Below, piece after piece: positions 15,779 to 24,427 of a DNA stretch of 64,000 nucleotides (positions within the stretch are counted from its first letter, which is position 1; the number at the start of each line of letters is the position of its first letter). The notes under the pieces were generated by a model. It worked only from the letters and a program-made list of their open reading frames with translations. It did not search any database and had not been told where the DNA came from. Position numbers and translations under genes: made by a program. Location of the stretch: assembly GCF_040813715.1 (NCBI RefSeq), contig NZ_JBFOCH010000029.1; one strand, written 5' to 3'. The DNA comes from Mesorhizobium_K marinum. GTDB taxonomy: Bacteria > Pseudomonadota > Alphaproteobacteria > Rhizobiales > Rhizobiaceae.

Positions 15779-16630
15779 TCAACCTTGCATCATGGCCGTA
15801 TGCGCACAGCGTACCGCTGAGGCGGCGTTTATTCCGAGGCCGAGCGCGCGGACGCTCTTGCTGACTGTTGCCACCAGCGCCGCGTTCGAGGGGGCCACGC
15901 TGCCATCTGGCAGGAACAGGTTGTTTTCCAAGCCGACCCGCACGTGGCCACCGAGCAGGGCGCCTGCCGTGACGCAAGCCGCTTCGGCCTTGCCGAAGGC
16001 ACAGACAGTCCAGTGGCCGAAGCGCGGCATATCCGGCGCGAGGAAGGGCAGAAGGTCGGCCGGCTCAGAGGTCTGGCCGACCGTGTAGCGCCCGAGCACG
16101 TAGAGAACCGGAACATCCCGCCGTGGCACGACGCCGCGTTCCATCATGTCCTTGAGGCGCACTGCTTCGGACGGTTCGTAGAGGATGATCTGCGGCAGCA
16201 CGTTCTCGCGGTCCATCCAGCGCAGCAGGGCGCCAAACTCCGCTTCCGACTTGTCGTCCGGGGCCAACTCGCGCAGGGCAAGCGATGCGGCCTCGGGCCG
16301 GACCGCCTTGATGACGGCTGACTGCTCCTCCGAGCGATAAAGACCCAGCGATTCAGTCGTGATCTGGATGATGAGGCTGTCCGCAACCTCGGCGCGGATG
16401 GCTGCCGTCACGGAGCGGTAGGCGTCGGCATCAAGGAGATGGCGGCCGTTTCCGTCGCGCACGTGGACATGGATCATGCTGGCCCCGGCATCGAGGCACT
16501 CGGCGGCCGTGCGCGCCATCGCCGCAGCGGTCATCGGGATCGCGGGATGGTCGGCGCGGGTGCGGCGGCCGCCGTTCGGGGCGACGGCGATCGCGACCTG
16601 GTGCGAAGCGGTGGTCTTGGATGCAGTCAT
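15779..16630 (-). CDS. Beta-keto acid cleavage enzyme (BKACE, DUF849 family), copy 1
   Basis: 283-residue TIM-barrel enzyme of the BKACE/Kce family, which condenses a beta-keto acid with acetyl-CoA and cleaves it to acetoacetate plus a new CoA ester. The N terminus has VAIAVAPNGGRRTRADHPAI, the zinc-binding HxH in SMIHVHVRDGNG, and C-terminal LLGGHVRVGLENNLFLPDGS. It is divergent from an RpiR regulator and class III aminotransferase operon, with an ATGATC-N6-GATCAT dyad overlapping its start codon. A transaminase making a beta-keto acid from a beta-amino acid would supply its substrate. The 5' end is duplicated after the N at 16908 (assembly). Confidence 0.92.
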   Translation of the reverse strand: MTASKTTASHQVAIAVAPNGGRRTRADHPAIPMTAAAMARTAAECLDAGASMIHVHVRDGNGRHLLDADAYRSVTAAIRAEVADSLIIQITTESLGLYRSEEQSAVIKAVRPEAASLALRELAPDDKSEAEFGALLRWMDRENVLPQIILYEPSEAVRLKDMMERGVVPRRDVPVLYVLGRYTVGQTSEPADLLPFLAPDMPRFGHWTVCAFGKAEAACVTAGALLGGHVRVGLENNLFLPDGSVAPSNAALVATVSKSVRALGLGINAASAVRCAHTAMMQG

Positions 16631-17344
16631 GATCCATTTAGATCATACATCGCCACAATAAAACAAGTGTTGCAATCGAGCCTGGAAGCTCCTACGAATA
16701 CCGCATGCAGGCGACCCCGCTCTCCGACCAGATCGTCCAGGTGTTCGACACCCTGTCCGGCCAGTTGCAACTCGCCGCCCGCTATGTGCTCGAACATCCG
16801 AGCGACGTCGCCCTGCTGTCGATGCGCGAGCAGGCGCGGCAGGCCAATGTCCAGCCGGCCACCATGACCCGGCTGGCGAAGCAGCTCGGGTTTTCCGGCT
16901 ACGACGANGATCATGCTGGCCCCGGCATCGAGGCACTCGGCGGCCGTGCGCGCCATCGCCGCAGCGGTCATCGGGATCGCGGGATGGTCGGCGCGGGTGC
17001 GGCGGCCGCCGTTCGGGGCGACGGCGATCGCGACCTGGTGCGAAGCGGTTGTCTTGGATGCATTCATGATCCACTTAGATCATACATCGCCACAATAAAA
17101 CAAGTGTTGCAATCGAGTCTGGAAGCTCCTACGAATACCGCATGCAGGCGACCCCGCTCTCCGACCAGATCGTCCAGGTGTTCGACACCCTGTCCGGCCA
17201 GTTGCAACTCGCCGCCCGCTATGTGCTCGAACATCCGAGCGACGTCGCCCTGCTGTCGATGCGCGAGCAGGCGCGGCAGGCCAATGTCCAGCCGGCCACC
17301 ATGACCCGGCTGGCGAAGCAGCTCGGGTTTTCCGGCTACGACGA
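16472..17344. repeat. Contig-end duplication around N at 16908 (assembly artefact)
   Basis: Bases 16472-16907 recur at 16909-17344 (offset 437 bp) with at least four SNPs (for example CCATTTAG versus CCACTTAG). This duplicates the BKACE 5' end, the shared promoter and the first codons of the RpiR gene (16705 and 17142). The SNPs point to two strain haplotypes. Confidence 0.87.
16629..16646. promoter_or_regulatory. Inverted repeat ATGATC-N6-GATCAT over the BKACE start (candidate operator)
   Basis: ATGATC (16629-16634), spacer CATTTA, GATCAT (16641-16646). The repeat overlaps the BKACE initiation codon (16630 down). It is kept in the second copy at 17066-17083 with spacer CACTTA. Likely binding site of the divergently encoded RpiR regulator. 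Confidence 0.55.
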
Positions 17345-18026
17345 CGTGAAGCAGCTCTACGCCGATGCCATGCGCGACGGGGGGACGGGCTTTGCCGGAA
17401 AGGTCGGCGCGCAGGCCGCGACCCAGAAGCGCCGGGGCGACCACTCCCTTGCGGCCGACATGGCGGGCTTGATCGGCGGCCAGATCGCCGGGCTGGCGCA
17501 GCCGGCGGCGCTCGACGGGCTGGTCGAGGCGGCGCGACATATCGGCGACGCGCGCCGCATCTATTGCCTCGGCCTGCGTTCGAGCTATTCGGCGGCCTGG
17601 CATCTCCATTACATCCTGTCGCTCTCGGGCAAGCAGTCGACCATGCTCGACGCGACCGGCGGGATCGGTGCCGATCCTCTCGGCAGCGCCAGCGCGGACG
17701 ACGTCCTCGTCGCGGTCAGCGTCCTGCCCTACACGCGCCAGACCGTCGAGATCACCGAATATGCGCAGGCGGGCGGCGTGCGCGTGGTCGCCATCACCGA
17801 CAGTCCGGTCGCCCCGCTGGCTCAGCGCGCGGCGTGCACCCTGATCGTGCCCACCGAAAGCCCGTCCTTCCTGCACACGATGTCGTCCGCCTTCGTCGTC
17901 GCCGAGATTCTCGGCGCGCTGGTGGCGGGACGTGCCGGCGAGGCGGCGCGCGACGCGCTTGCGCGGCTCGACCGCCAGTCGGCGGCGCTCGACACCCACT
18001 ACCAGGCGAGAAACAGGCGTCCATGA
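17142..18026 (+). CDS. RpiR/MurR-family transcriptional regulator, second copy type
   Basis: 294 residues: N-terminal HTH_6 with LSMREQARQANVQPATMTRL and AKQLGFSGYDDVKQLY, then SIS domain with ARRIYCLGLRSSYSAAWHLH and DDVLVAVSVLPYTRQTVEI. The sequence differs from the regulator at 11815. It is first in the rightward operon with the aminotransferase (ATGA overlap at 18023-18026) and divergent from BKACE copy 1, so it probably controls both. The first 68 codons also appear at 16705-16907 as an assembly duplicate; the copy at 17142 is the complete one. Confidence 0.9.
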   Translation: MQATPLSDQIVQVFDTLSGQLQLAARYVLEHPSDVALLSMREQARQANVQPATMTRLAKQLGFSGYDDVKQLYADAMRDGGTGFAGKVGAQAATQKRRGDHSLAADMAGLIGGQIAGLAQPAALDGLVEAARHIGDARRIYCLGLRSSYSAAWHLHYILSLSGKQSTMLDATGGIGADPLGSASADDVLVAVSVLPYTRQTVEITEYAQAGGVRVVAITDSPVAPLAQRAACTLIVPTESPSFLHTMSSAFVVAEILGALVAGRAGEAARDALARLDRQSAALDTHYQARNRRP

Positions 18027-19357
18027 CCCGCATCCTCCATCGCGCCATCCGCACCGCGCTGCCCGTCGCCGTCGGTGGCCGGGGCGTCGAACTCTTCGAT
18101 GCCGATGGCAACGCCTATATCGACGCCTCGGGCGGGGCCGCGGTCTCATGCCTGGGGCACGGGCATCCCGACGTGCTGGCCTCCATGCACGCCCAGATCG
18201 ACCGACTGGCTTATGCCCATACCAGCTTTTTCACCTCGGAGGCGGCGGAGGAACTGGCCGACCGGCTGATCGCCGAGGCGCCGGCAGGCCTCAGTCACGC
18301 CTATCTCGTGTGCGGCGGCTCCGAGGCGATCGAAGCGGCGCTGAAGATGGCGCGGCAGTATTTCGTCGAGAAGGGCGAGCCGCAGCGGCGCCACATCATC
18401 GCGCGCCGGCAGAGCTATCACGGCAACACGCTGGGGGCGCTGGCCGCCGGTGGCAACGAATGGCGGCGGGCCCAGTTCAAGCCTCTGCTGATCGAGACGC
18501 ACCATATCGACCCCTGCTATGCCTATCGCCTGCAGGACGGGAGCGAGAGCGACGAGGCCTATGCTGCGCGTGCCGCGCAGCAACTGGAGGACAAGATCCT
18601 CGAACTCGGCGCCGGCGAGGTTATCGCCTTCGTCGCCGAGACGGTTGTGGGCGCGACGTCTGGCGCCGTGCCGCCCGTCGCGGACTATTTCAAGCGCATC
18701 CGCGCGATCTGCGATCGCTATGGCGTGCTGCTCATCCTGGACGAGGTCATGTGCGGCATGGGCCGCACCGGCACGCTGCATGCGTGCGAACAGGAAGGCG
18801 TCGCCCCCGACATCATGACGCTCGCCAAGGGGCTGGGCGGCGGCTACCAGCCGATCGGCGCGGTGCTCCTGTCTCGGAACATCTTCGAGGCCTTCGCCAA
18901 CGGCTCCGGCTTCTTCCAGCATGGCCACACCTATATGGGCCATCCGATGGCCGCCGCCGCGGCGCTTGCAGTCCAGGAGGTCGTCCGCCGGGACAATCTG
19001 CTTGGGAATGTCGTCGCGATGGGCGACCTGCTGGAGCGCCGGCTGCTCGACCGCTTCGGCAACCACCACCATGTCGGAGATATCCGGGGCAGAGGCCTGT
19101 TCCGCGGTATCGAACTGGTCGCCGACCGCGCCACCAAGCAGCCGTTCGGTCCGGACCTGAAACTCAACGCGCGCATCAAGAAGGAAGCCATGGCCCGGGG
19201 CCTGATGGTCTACCCGATGGGCGGCACGATCGACGGTCGTCTCGGCGACCACGTCCTGCTGGCGCCGCCGTTCATCGTCGAACGAGAAGACATTGACCGC
19301 ATTGTCGATCGGCTCGGCGCCGCAATCGATGCGGCCATTGACGGCATCCCGGCCTGA
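18023..19357 (+). CDS. Class III PLP-dependent aminotransferase
   Basis: 444-residue fold-type I aminotransferase, cytoplasmic. Seen: substrate/PLP region YLVCGGSEAIEAALKMARQY, cofactor Asp in LLILDEVMCGMGRTG, Schiff-base Lys in IMTLAKGLGGGYQPIGAVL, and GHTYMGHPMAAAAALAV. The family transaminates omega- or beta-amino acids, usually with pyruvate or 2-oxoglutarate. Its neighbours (BKACE across the promoter, a polar amino-acid importer downstream) favour a beta-amino acid substrate, giving a beta-keto acid for BKACE. ATGA overlap with the RpiR regulator; the binding-protein gene follows after 51 bp. Confidence 0.92.
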   Translation: MTRILHRAIRTALPVAVGGRGVELFDADGNAYIDASGGAAVSCLGHGHPDVLASMHAQIDRLAYAHTSFFTSEAAEELADRLIAEAPAGLSHAYLVCGGSEAIEAALKMARQYFVEKGEPQRRHIIARRQSYHGNTLGALAAGGNEWRRAQFKPLLIETHHIDPCYAYRLQDGSESDEAYAARAAQQLEDKILELGAGEVIAFVAETVVGATSGAVPPVADYFKRIRAICDRYGVLLILDEVMCGMGRTGTLHACEQEGVAPDIMTLAKGLGGGYQPIGAVLLSRNIFEAFANGSGFFQHGHTYMGHPMAAAAALAVQEVVRRDNLLGNVVAMGDLLERRLLDRFGNHHHVGDIRGRGLFRGIELVADRATKQPFGPDLKLNARIKKEAMARGLMVYPMGGTIDGRLGDHVLLAPPFIVEREDIDRIVDRLGAAIDAAIDGIPA

Positions 19358-19408
19358 TCCAGAGCCAACGGATAGCATGACAACCGATCAAAACAGGGGA
19401 ACCAAATC

Positions 19409-20149
19409 ATGAAATTGCGCAGTCTCGTCATCGCCGCCTTCGCGACCACGGTCGCGCTTGCACAGCCCTCCCGCGCCGAAGATCTGATCGTGGCGACGGA
19501 CACCGCCTTCGTGCCCTTCGAGTTCAAGGAGGGCGACAAATATGTCGGCTTCGACATCGATATGTGGGACGCCATCGCCAAGGAGATCGGCGTGACCTAC
19601 ACGCTGCAGCCCATGGACTTCAACGGCATCATCCCGGCGCTGCAGACAAAGCAGGTCGACGTTGCGCTTGCAGGCATCACCATCAAGGACGAGCGCAAGA
19701 AGGTGATCGACTTCTCGGACGGCTACTACGACAGCGGCTTCCTGCTGATGGTACCGGCCGACAGCACGGTCGAGAGCGCCGACGACCTGAAGGGCAAGGT
19801 TCTTGCGGTCAAGACCGGCACCTCGGCGACCGACTATGCCAAGGAGCACTTCAAGGAGACCGAACTGCGCCAGTTTCCCAACATCGACAATGCCTATCTC
19901 GAGCTGCAGACGGGCCGTGTCGACGCCGCCATGCACGATACGCCCAACGTGCTCTACTATGTGGCCACCGCAGGCGGCGGCAAGGTCAAGGCCGTCGGCG
20001 AGCAGATGATGGCGCACGAATACGGCATCGGCTTCCCGAAGGGCAGCGAGCTCGTCGCCCAGGTCAACGCGGCGCTGGCCAACATGAAGAAGGACGGCCG
20101 CTACGCCGCGATCTACAAGAAGTGGTTCGGCACCGAGCCGCAGGACTGA
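19409..20149 (+). CDS. Polar amino-acid ABC transporter substrate-binding protein (GlnH-like)
   Basis: 246-residue SBP_bac_3 periplasmic protein. The signal peptide MKLRSLVIAAFATTVALA..SRA ends before EDLIVATDTAFVPFEF. Conserved pieces are YVGFDIDMWDAIAKEIGVTY, VDVALAGITIKDERKKVIDF and GLKGK-type VAVKTGTSATDYAK. The C terminus YAAIYKKWFGTEPQ is classic. First of the SBP-permease-ATPase trio. A strong hairpin lies just after the stop (20163-20182). The ligand, inferred from context, may be a beta-amino acid rather than glutamine. Confidence 0.93.
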   Translation: MKLRSLVIAAFATTVALAQPSRAEDLIVATDTAFVPFEFKEGDKYVGFDIDMWDAIAKEIGVTYTLQPMDFNGIIPALQTKQVDVALAGITIKDERKKVIDFSDGYYDSGFLLMVPADSTVESADDLKGKVLAVKTGTSATDYAKEHFKETELRQFPNIDNAYLELQTGRVDAAMHDTPNVLYYVATAGGGKVKAVGEQMMAHEYGIGFPKGSELVAQVNAALANMKKDGRYAAIYKKWFGTEPQD

Positions 20150-20162
20150 TCTGACGCGCGGG

Positions 20163-20182
20163 CGCGGCGGGTATCCGCCGCG
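20163..20182 (+). promoter_or_regulatory. Intercistronic hairpin after the binding-protein gene
   Basis: CGCGGCGG (20163-20170), loop GTAT, CCGCCGCG (20175-20182): a perfect 8-bp GC stem with a 4-nt loop between the binding-protein stop and the permease start at 20207. It is followed by TCCTTCC and not a T-run. Likely an mRNA-stabilising element that lets the binding protein outnumber the membrane parts. Confidence 0.6.
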
Positions 20183-20206
20183 TCCTTCCAGCCTGCGGAG
20201 GCCACC

Positions 20207-20863
20207 ATGGAATTCGACTGGTCAGTCATCGCGGACGCGATGCCGGCCCTCCTCGGGGGCGCACGGCTGACGATCCTCATCACCCTGGCAGGCCTTGCCG
20301 GCGGGCTCGCCGTCGGTTTCGTCGCCGGCCTGATGCGCGCCTACGGCAACCGGCTGCTCAACGCCATCGCCTTCACCTATGTCGAACTGATCCGCGGCAC
20401 ACCCATCGTCGTGCAGGTGATGTTCATCTACTTCGCGCTGCCGGTGCTGGCCGACATCCGGGTCAACCCAATGACCGCCGCCGTCACCGCGATCGTCGTC
20501 AACGCCGGCGCCTACATCGCCGAGATTGTGCGCGGCTCGTTCCTCTCGGTGCACAAGGGGCTTAAGGAGGCGGGGCTCGCCCTTGGCCTGCCGATGTGGA
20601 AGGTGCTCGTCTACATCATCGGTCCGGTGGCCTTCCGCCGCATGATACCGCCGCTCGGCAACCAGTTCATCGTCAGCCTCAAGGACACGTCGCTGTTCAT
20701 CGTCATCGGCGTCGGCGAACTGACGCGGCAGGGGCAGGAGATCATGGCCGCCAACTTCCGCGCGGTCGAGATCTGGAGCGCTGTCGCGATCCTCTACCTG
20801 CTCATGACCGGTACGCTGACGCTGATCCTGCGCATAACGGAGAAGAGGATGCGGATCCTATGA
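20207..20863 (+). CDS. Polar amino-acid ABC transporter permease (GlnP-like)
   Basis: 218-residue His/Glu/Gln/Arg/opine-family permease with about five membrane helices. N-terminal PALLGGARLTILITLAGLAG, then VELIRGTPIVVQVMFIYFAL and the EAA loop YIAEIVRGSFLSVHKGLKEA ..GLALGLPMWKVL. The single permease would work as a homodimer. ATG at 20207 follows GGAGG. Overlaps the ATPase start by ATGA (20860-20863). Confidence 0.94.
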   Translation: MEFDWSVIADAMPALLGGARLTILITLAGLAGGLAVGFVAGLMRAYGNRLLNAIAFTYVELIRGTPIVVQVMFIYFALPVLADIRVNPMTAAVTAIVVNAGAYIAEIVRGSFLSVHKGLKEAGLALGLPMWKVLVYIIGPVAFRRMIPPLGNQFIVSLKDTSLFIVIGVGELTRQGQEIMAANFRAVEIWSAVAILYLLMTGTLTLILRITEKRMRIL

Positions 20864-21588
20864 GCATCGTCGAGTTCAAACAGGTCACCAAGACGTTCGG
20901 ACCGGTGGTGGTGTTGCGCGACGTCGACCTGGCGATCGACGCGGGCGAAGTCGTGGTTCTGATCGGCCCGTCGGGTTCGGGAAAGTCGACGCTGCTGCGC
21001 TGCATCAACGCGCTGGAGGAGATCAACGGCGGCGACCTGATCGTCGACGGCATCAGCGTCCGGGCGGGCCGGTCGCAGGTTCGCCAGATCCGGCAGGAAG
21101 CCGGCATGGTCTTCCAGCAGTTCAACCTGTTTCCGCAGATGACCGCGCTCGACAACGTCGCCTTCGGGCCAAGGCGCGTGCGCGGCGTCGGCAAGTCCGA
21201 AGCGACAGCACAGGCGCGGGACCTGCTGGCGAAGGTTGGGCTGGCCGATCGCGGCCACCACTTCCCATCCGAACTTTCGGGCGGTCAGCAGCAGCGCGTC
21301 GCCATCGCCCGGGCGCTAGCAGTCAAGCCGAAGCTGATGCTGTTCGACGAGCCGACATCGGCGCTCGACCCGGAACTACGCCACGAGGTTCTGCAGGTGA
21401 TGCGCAGGCTCGCGGAAGAAGGCATGACGATGATCGTCGTCACCCACGAGATGGCGTTTGCCCGGCAGGTGGGAACACGCCTGATCTTCATGGAGGACGG
21501 TAAGATCGCTGTTGACGGCAATCCTTCCGACCTGCTGGCCAATCCTCAGAACTCCCGCCTGAAGGACTTTCTCCAGCATGTCCACTGA
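20860..21588 (+). CDS. Polar amino-acid ABC transporter ATP-binding protein (GlnQ-like)
   Basis: 242-residue ATPase: Walker A LIGPSGSGKSTLLRC (about residue 35), Q-loop GMVFQQFNLFPQMTALDNV, signature ELSGGQQQRVAIARAL, Walker B KLMLFDEPTSALDPE and switch His in IVVTHEMAFARQVG. Drives the importer with the two upstream genes. Its last 11 bp overlap the start of the C45-family gene at 21578, linking that hydrolase to the transport operon. Confidence 0.95.
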   Translation: MSIVEFKQVTKTFGPVVVLRDVDLAIDAGEVVVLIGPSGSGKSTLLRCINALEEINGGDLIVDGISVRAGRSQVRQIRQEAGMVFQQFNLFPQMTALDNVAFGPRRVRGVGKSEATAQARDLLAKVGLADRGHHFPSELSGGQQQRVAIARALAVKPKLMLFDEPTSALDPELRHEVLQVMRRLAEEGMTMIVVTHEMAFARQVGTRLIFMEDGKIAVDGNPSDLLANPQNSRLKDFLQHVH

Positions 21589-22781
21589 CGCGGGCCACAT
21601 CGCCCATTTCGAGGCCAGCGGAACGCCTTATGACGTCGGCGCGCAACTGGGCCGGTTCGGGGCAGCGATCGCCCACGCGCACCTGATCCGGTCGGCGGCG
21701 TGGCAGACGGTGACCGCGTTCCGCGCGGATTCGCGCGTGGTCGCGATGCGACAACTGGTCGAGGAGCGGTACCCTGCTATCTGGCAGGAATTGCGCGGCC
21801 TCGCGTACGGCCTCGACCTGCCGCTAGACGACGTCTTCGCATGGAACTGCCGAGGCGACGTCTGGGCCATGGCGCCGGACGGGTGCACGACCGTGATGGT
21901 GCCTGGACGGGAACCAACCGTCGCTCACAACGAGGACGGCGATCCCGGGCTGCGCGGCCATTGCGCCATAGTGCGCATCGAGGCTGGCGACGGCGCCTTC
22001 GTGTCTTTCGTCTATCCCGGTTCCATCCCCGGCCACACCTTCGCCGTCACCGAAACCGGACTCGTTCAGACGGTCAACAACATCCGCTCGCGCGCTGCCG
22101 GCGCAGGGTTGCCGCGCATGGTTCTGGGGCGCGCCGTGCTCGATTGCGCGACGCTCGACGATGCGATCCGCACGATCGAAACCTCGGCCAGGGCCGGCGC
22201 CTTCCACTTCACGCTCGCGCAGCGCGGAGATCGTCGTCTGGTCAGTGTCGAATTCACGCACGCACGCGCCTCGACTGCGATCGTCGAGCATCCCGGCTGT
22301 CATGCGAACCATCTGATCCACGGCGGAATGACACTCGAGCCCCAGGTCGTCACCGGTTCGTCTGCGGCACGCCAGAACCGGGGCGATGAACTCCTTCGGC
22401 AGTGCGGGGTAGGCCTACCGGACCCCCTTTCCATCCTCGGGGATAGACACGACACCGCCTTGCCTATCCTCAGGGAGCAGGCCGAGGATCCGGACGANCC
22501 GGCAGAGCCGGGGCGATGAACTCCTTCGGAAGTGCGGGGTAGGCCTACCGGACCCCCTTTCCATCCTCGGGGATAGACACGACACCGCCTTGCCGATCCT
22601 CAGGGAGCAGGCCGAGGATCCGGACGATGAGAACACGCTTGCCACGGCACTCATCCGCGTCGGTATCGACAAGGTGGATTGGCAGGTCCATGAACGCGCG
22701 GACACGTCTTCCAGATACCGGCTGACCGACACGAGGCTCGTGCAATTCAGTGACGACGAGCATCTCAGCACGGCAAATTGA
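21578..22781 (+). CDS. C45-family N-terminal nucleophile acyltransferase/amidohydrolase (split by an N)
   Basis: Homologue of acyl-CoA:6-aminopenicillanic acid acyltransferase (peptidase family C45), a self-cleaving amide hydrolase or transferase. The precursor has the cleavage motif MAPDGCTTVMVPG, with Cys103 as the new N-terminal nucleophile, then VAHNEDGDPGLRGH and FVYPGSIPGHTFAVTETGLV. An N at 22498 is flanked by a 130-bp overlap that shifts frame; collapsing it joins the frame ending LREQAEDPD to DENTLATALIRVGIDKVDWQ and stop TGA 22779-22781, about 357 residues. Coupled by an 11-bp overlap to the ATPase gene. It probably cleaves an amide-linked form of the imported substrate; no transferase role is implied. 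Confidence 0.82.
22369..22627. repeat. Contig-end duplication around N at 22498 (assembly artefact)
   Basis: Offset 130 bp (for example GGGCGATGAA at 22381 and 22511), with SNPs such as TTCGGCAGTG versus TTCGGAAGTG. Collapsing it restores the C45-family frame. Confidence 0.85.
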
Positions 22782-22879
22782 GAAGCGCATCCGCCGAAAG
22801 ACTCCGAAGACCTGTCCGTCCGGCAAAAAAGGAACGGCGAGATAGGACCAGCGGTGGATTGAATGGCAGCGCGGAGTTC

Positions 22880-23350
22880 CGGTTGTCTAGCGGCGGCTGT
22901 CTGCTTGCCTGTCGCCAACACCAGACAATCCGCTGGTCGCCCGAGAGTAGGCATCAATCTCAGGGGATGGCGGCAAGCCTTGGTGAAGGCTACCACATAG
23001 ATGAGGAGCGCCTGGGCGCCCGCACCACCACCGCAGACGACCCAAACGACCCGCGCCTACCTGCGGTCGGCGATTGCCACCATTTGGCGCTCGACCCGCT
23101 GCCGGAGGCCTGGTCGTTGGCCCCCAGTCGTTGACGCCGATGCCAAATCCGACTTCCAGGGCGTGATTGATGGCGACCATAAAAGGGTGCCCAACTCGGC
23201 CGCCAGTACAGGGACATGGCCGATTTCATGAAGGTGGACGTCCTTGACGCCGGCGAATTCATTGCAACCGACGGCTGTGACGGCATTCACTTCACCGCCC
23301 AGGACAATCTGGACCTGGGCAAGGCGATCGCCGCCAAGGTCAAGGAGTTA
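22880..23350 (+). pseudogene. Decayed SGNH/GDSL hydrolase (arylesterase-like) remnant
   Basis: Three pieces of an SGNH hydrolase lie in different frames. About 22970-23085 gives MAASLGEGYHIDEERLGART then TTADDPNDPR, matching the block II region (N/GRTTxxDDP). Near 23045-23100 sequence like AIATIW/HLALDPL follows in shifting frames. The C terminus from about 23177 reads KGAQLGRQYRDMADFM, VDVLDAGEFIATDGCDGIHF and AQDNLDLGKAIAAKVKEL, holding the catalytic DGIHF. The middle, including the expected LGTND block, is missing or scrambled. The 3' end runs into the gap at 23351. A frameshifted, internally deleted gene is the simplest reading. Confidence 0.6.
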
Positions 23351-23357
23351 NNNNNNN
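23351..23357. other. Assembly gap of seven N
   Basis: Unlike the other gaps, no repeated sequence flanks it, so its true size is unknown. It separates the SGNH remnant's 3' end from the AraC gene's 3' end. Confidence 0.9.
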
Positions 23358-23379
23358 CCGACGGTCCGCGCCGATGGCG

Positions 23380-24276
23380 CTACGGCCAGGCCGCGAACGA
23401 ACCACGGCCGCTGATGCGCAGCATCTCGCGGCGTTGGCGGTTCGGGGGCTGGCCGGAGAGGCGTTTGTAGAAGCGGCTGAAGTAGGCGGGATCGGAGAAG
23501 CCGAGTTCTTCCGCGATCTCCGCGATCTGTAGGCTGGAACTTTCGAGAAGCGCATCGGCCTCGTGGATGAACCGTGCGTGGATCAGCGAGAGCGGTGACC
23601 GTCCGGTGGTGCGCCGGACCGTGGCGTTGAGGCGGTCCGCCGTGACGCCGACCTCCTGGGCGTAGCGTCCGATGGTCCAGTGGTCCCGGAAATGCAGGTC
23701 GACCGCATGCAGGAAGCTCTGGACGATCGTCCGCGGCAGCGGCTTGGTTTCGCGCAGCACAGGCCCCGAAAGGCGCCAGGTCGCGATGAAGAAGAGAGCA
23801 AGCAGGTGCCGTCTCGCTTCCTGCGCGGCGGGAAGGTCGGGATTGCTTTCCTCGCCTATCGCGGAGAGCGTGTCCTGCAGCCGCCTCGCATAGCGCGGCT
23901 CCAGCCTGGCGTGGATCATCGGCTGCGCGAGCGCCGCTCGCATCTGGCCTGCGAACGGGCCGCCCGATATCGCGCCGGCGAGCCCCACCTCGTTCACGGC
24001 AAGCGAGACGCCGCGCGAACCGGCGTTGAGCAGCAGCCGCGCCTGCGCGTTCGCGGGAAGCCAGATGAGGCAGGGCGATGCGAAGGCAATGTCGCCTTCG
24101 GGAACCTTGACCTGCCCGCTGCCCGACTCCAGCACGAAGCCGCGGTGTCGCCCATCGCCGGACGTCCACTCCCATGCCGTCAACTCGCCGCGCACGCCCG
24201 ACACTTCCGCGTCCGGCTGGGCGTGCAGCGCCGATCGTCGGTCGGCAGAAGCATGGGGTGCAGGATTTGATGGCAT
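23380..24276 (-). CDS. AraC-family transcriptional regulator
   Basis: 298 residues starting MPSNPAPHASADRR at ATG 24276. The N-terminal cupin-like effector domain has EGDIAFASPCLIWLPANAQA. The C-terminal double HTH (about 195-290) has HFRDHWTIGRYAQEVGVTAD and IAEIAEELGFSDPAYFSRFY, the classic AraC signature. It is divergent from the TRAP-TPP-dioxygenase operon; an 8-8-8 dyad lies between them and the same sequence sits before the LIV-type operon at 36445. It is therefore the prime candidate regulator of both. AraC relatives in catabolic clusters usually activate on an aromatic ligand. Confidence 0.9.
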   Translation of the reverse strand: MPSNPAPHASADRRSALHAQPDAEVSGVRGELTAWEWTSGDGRHRGFVLESGSGQVKVPEGDIAFASPCLIWLPANAQARLLLNAGSRGVSLAVNEVGLAGAISGGPFAGQMRAALAQPMIHARLEPRYARRLQDTLSAIGEESNPDLPAAQEARRHLLALFFIATWRLSGPVLRETKPLPRTIVQSFLHAVDLHFRDHWTIGRYAQEVGVTADRLNATVRRTTGRSPLSLIHARFIHEADALLESSSLQIAEIAEELGFSDPAYFSRFYKRLSGQPPNRQRREMLRISGRGSFAAWP

Positions 24277-24288
24277 TCTGAAAAGTAC

Positions 24289-24318
24289 AATTCTTGCCGG
24301 AAATTGTCTATTCCGGCA
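24289..24318 (+). promoter_or_regulatory. 29-bp shared regulatory element, copy B (before the TRAP operon)
   Basis: Begins AATTCTTGCCGG and ends TGTCTATTCCGGC. It contains a perfect inverted repeat TGCCGGAA (24295-24302) - N8 - TTCCGGCA (24311-24318). It matches 26 of 29 positions with the element at 36550-36578. It lies 110 bp before the binding-protein ATG (24428), and its 3' half overlaps where a -35 would be for the possible -10 TATGCT at 24333-24338. Candidate activator site for the divergent AraC regulator. Confidence 0.65.
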
Positions 24319-24427
24319 TCGACCCATCCTGTTATGCTCGACGTCGCCGGAAGCCGTCGGGAGGAATTTGGCGGTCGGTGTACGCGCCGTGCCGAAAACG
24401 ACACCGGCGCGCAACGGGAGGAACATC

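Noticed and set aside
16705..16907. A second RpiR gene and second BKACE start before 17142
   Set aside because: Both lie within the 437-bp duplicate around N 16908, so only one of each exists.
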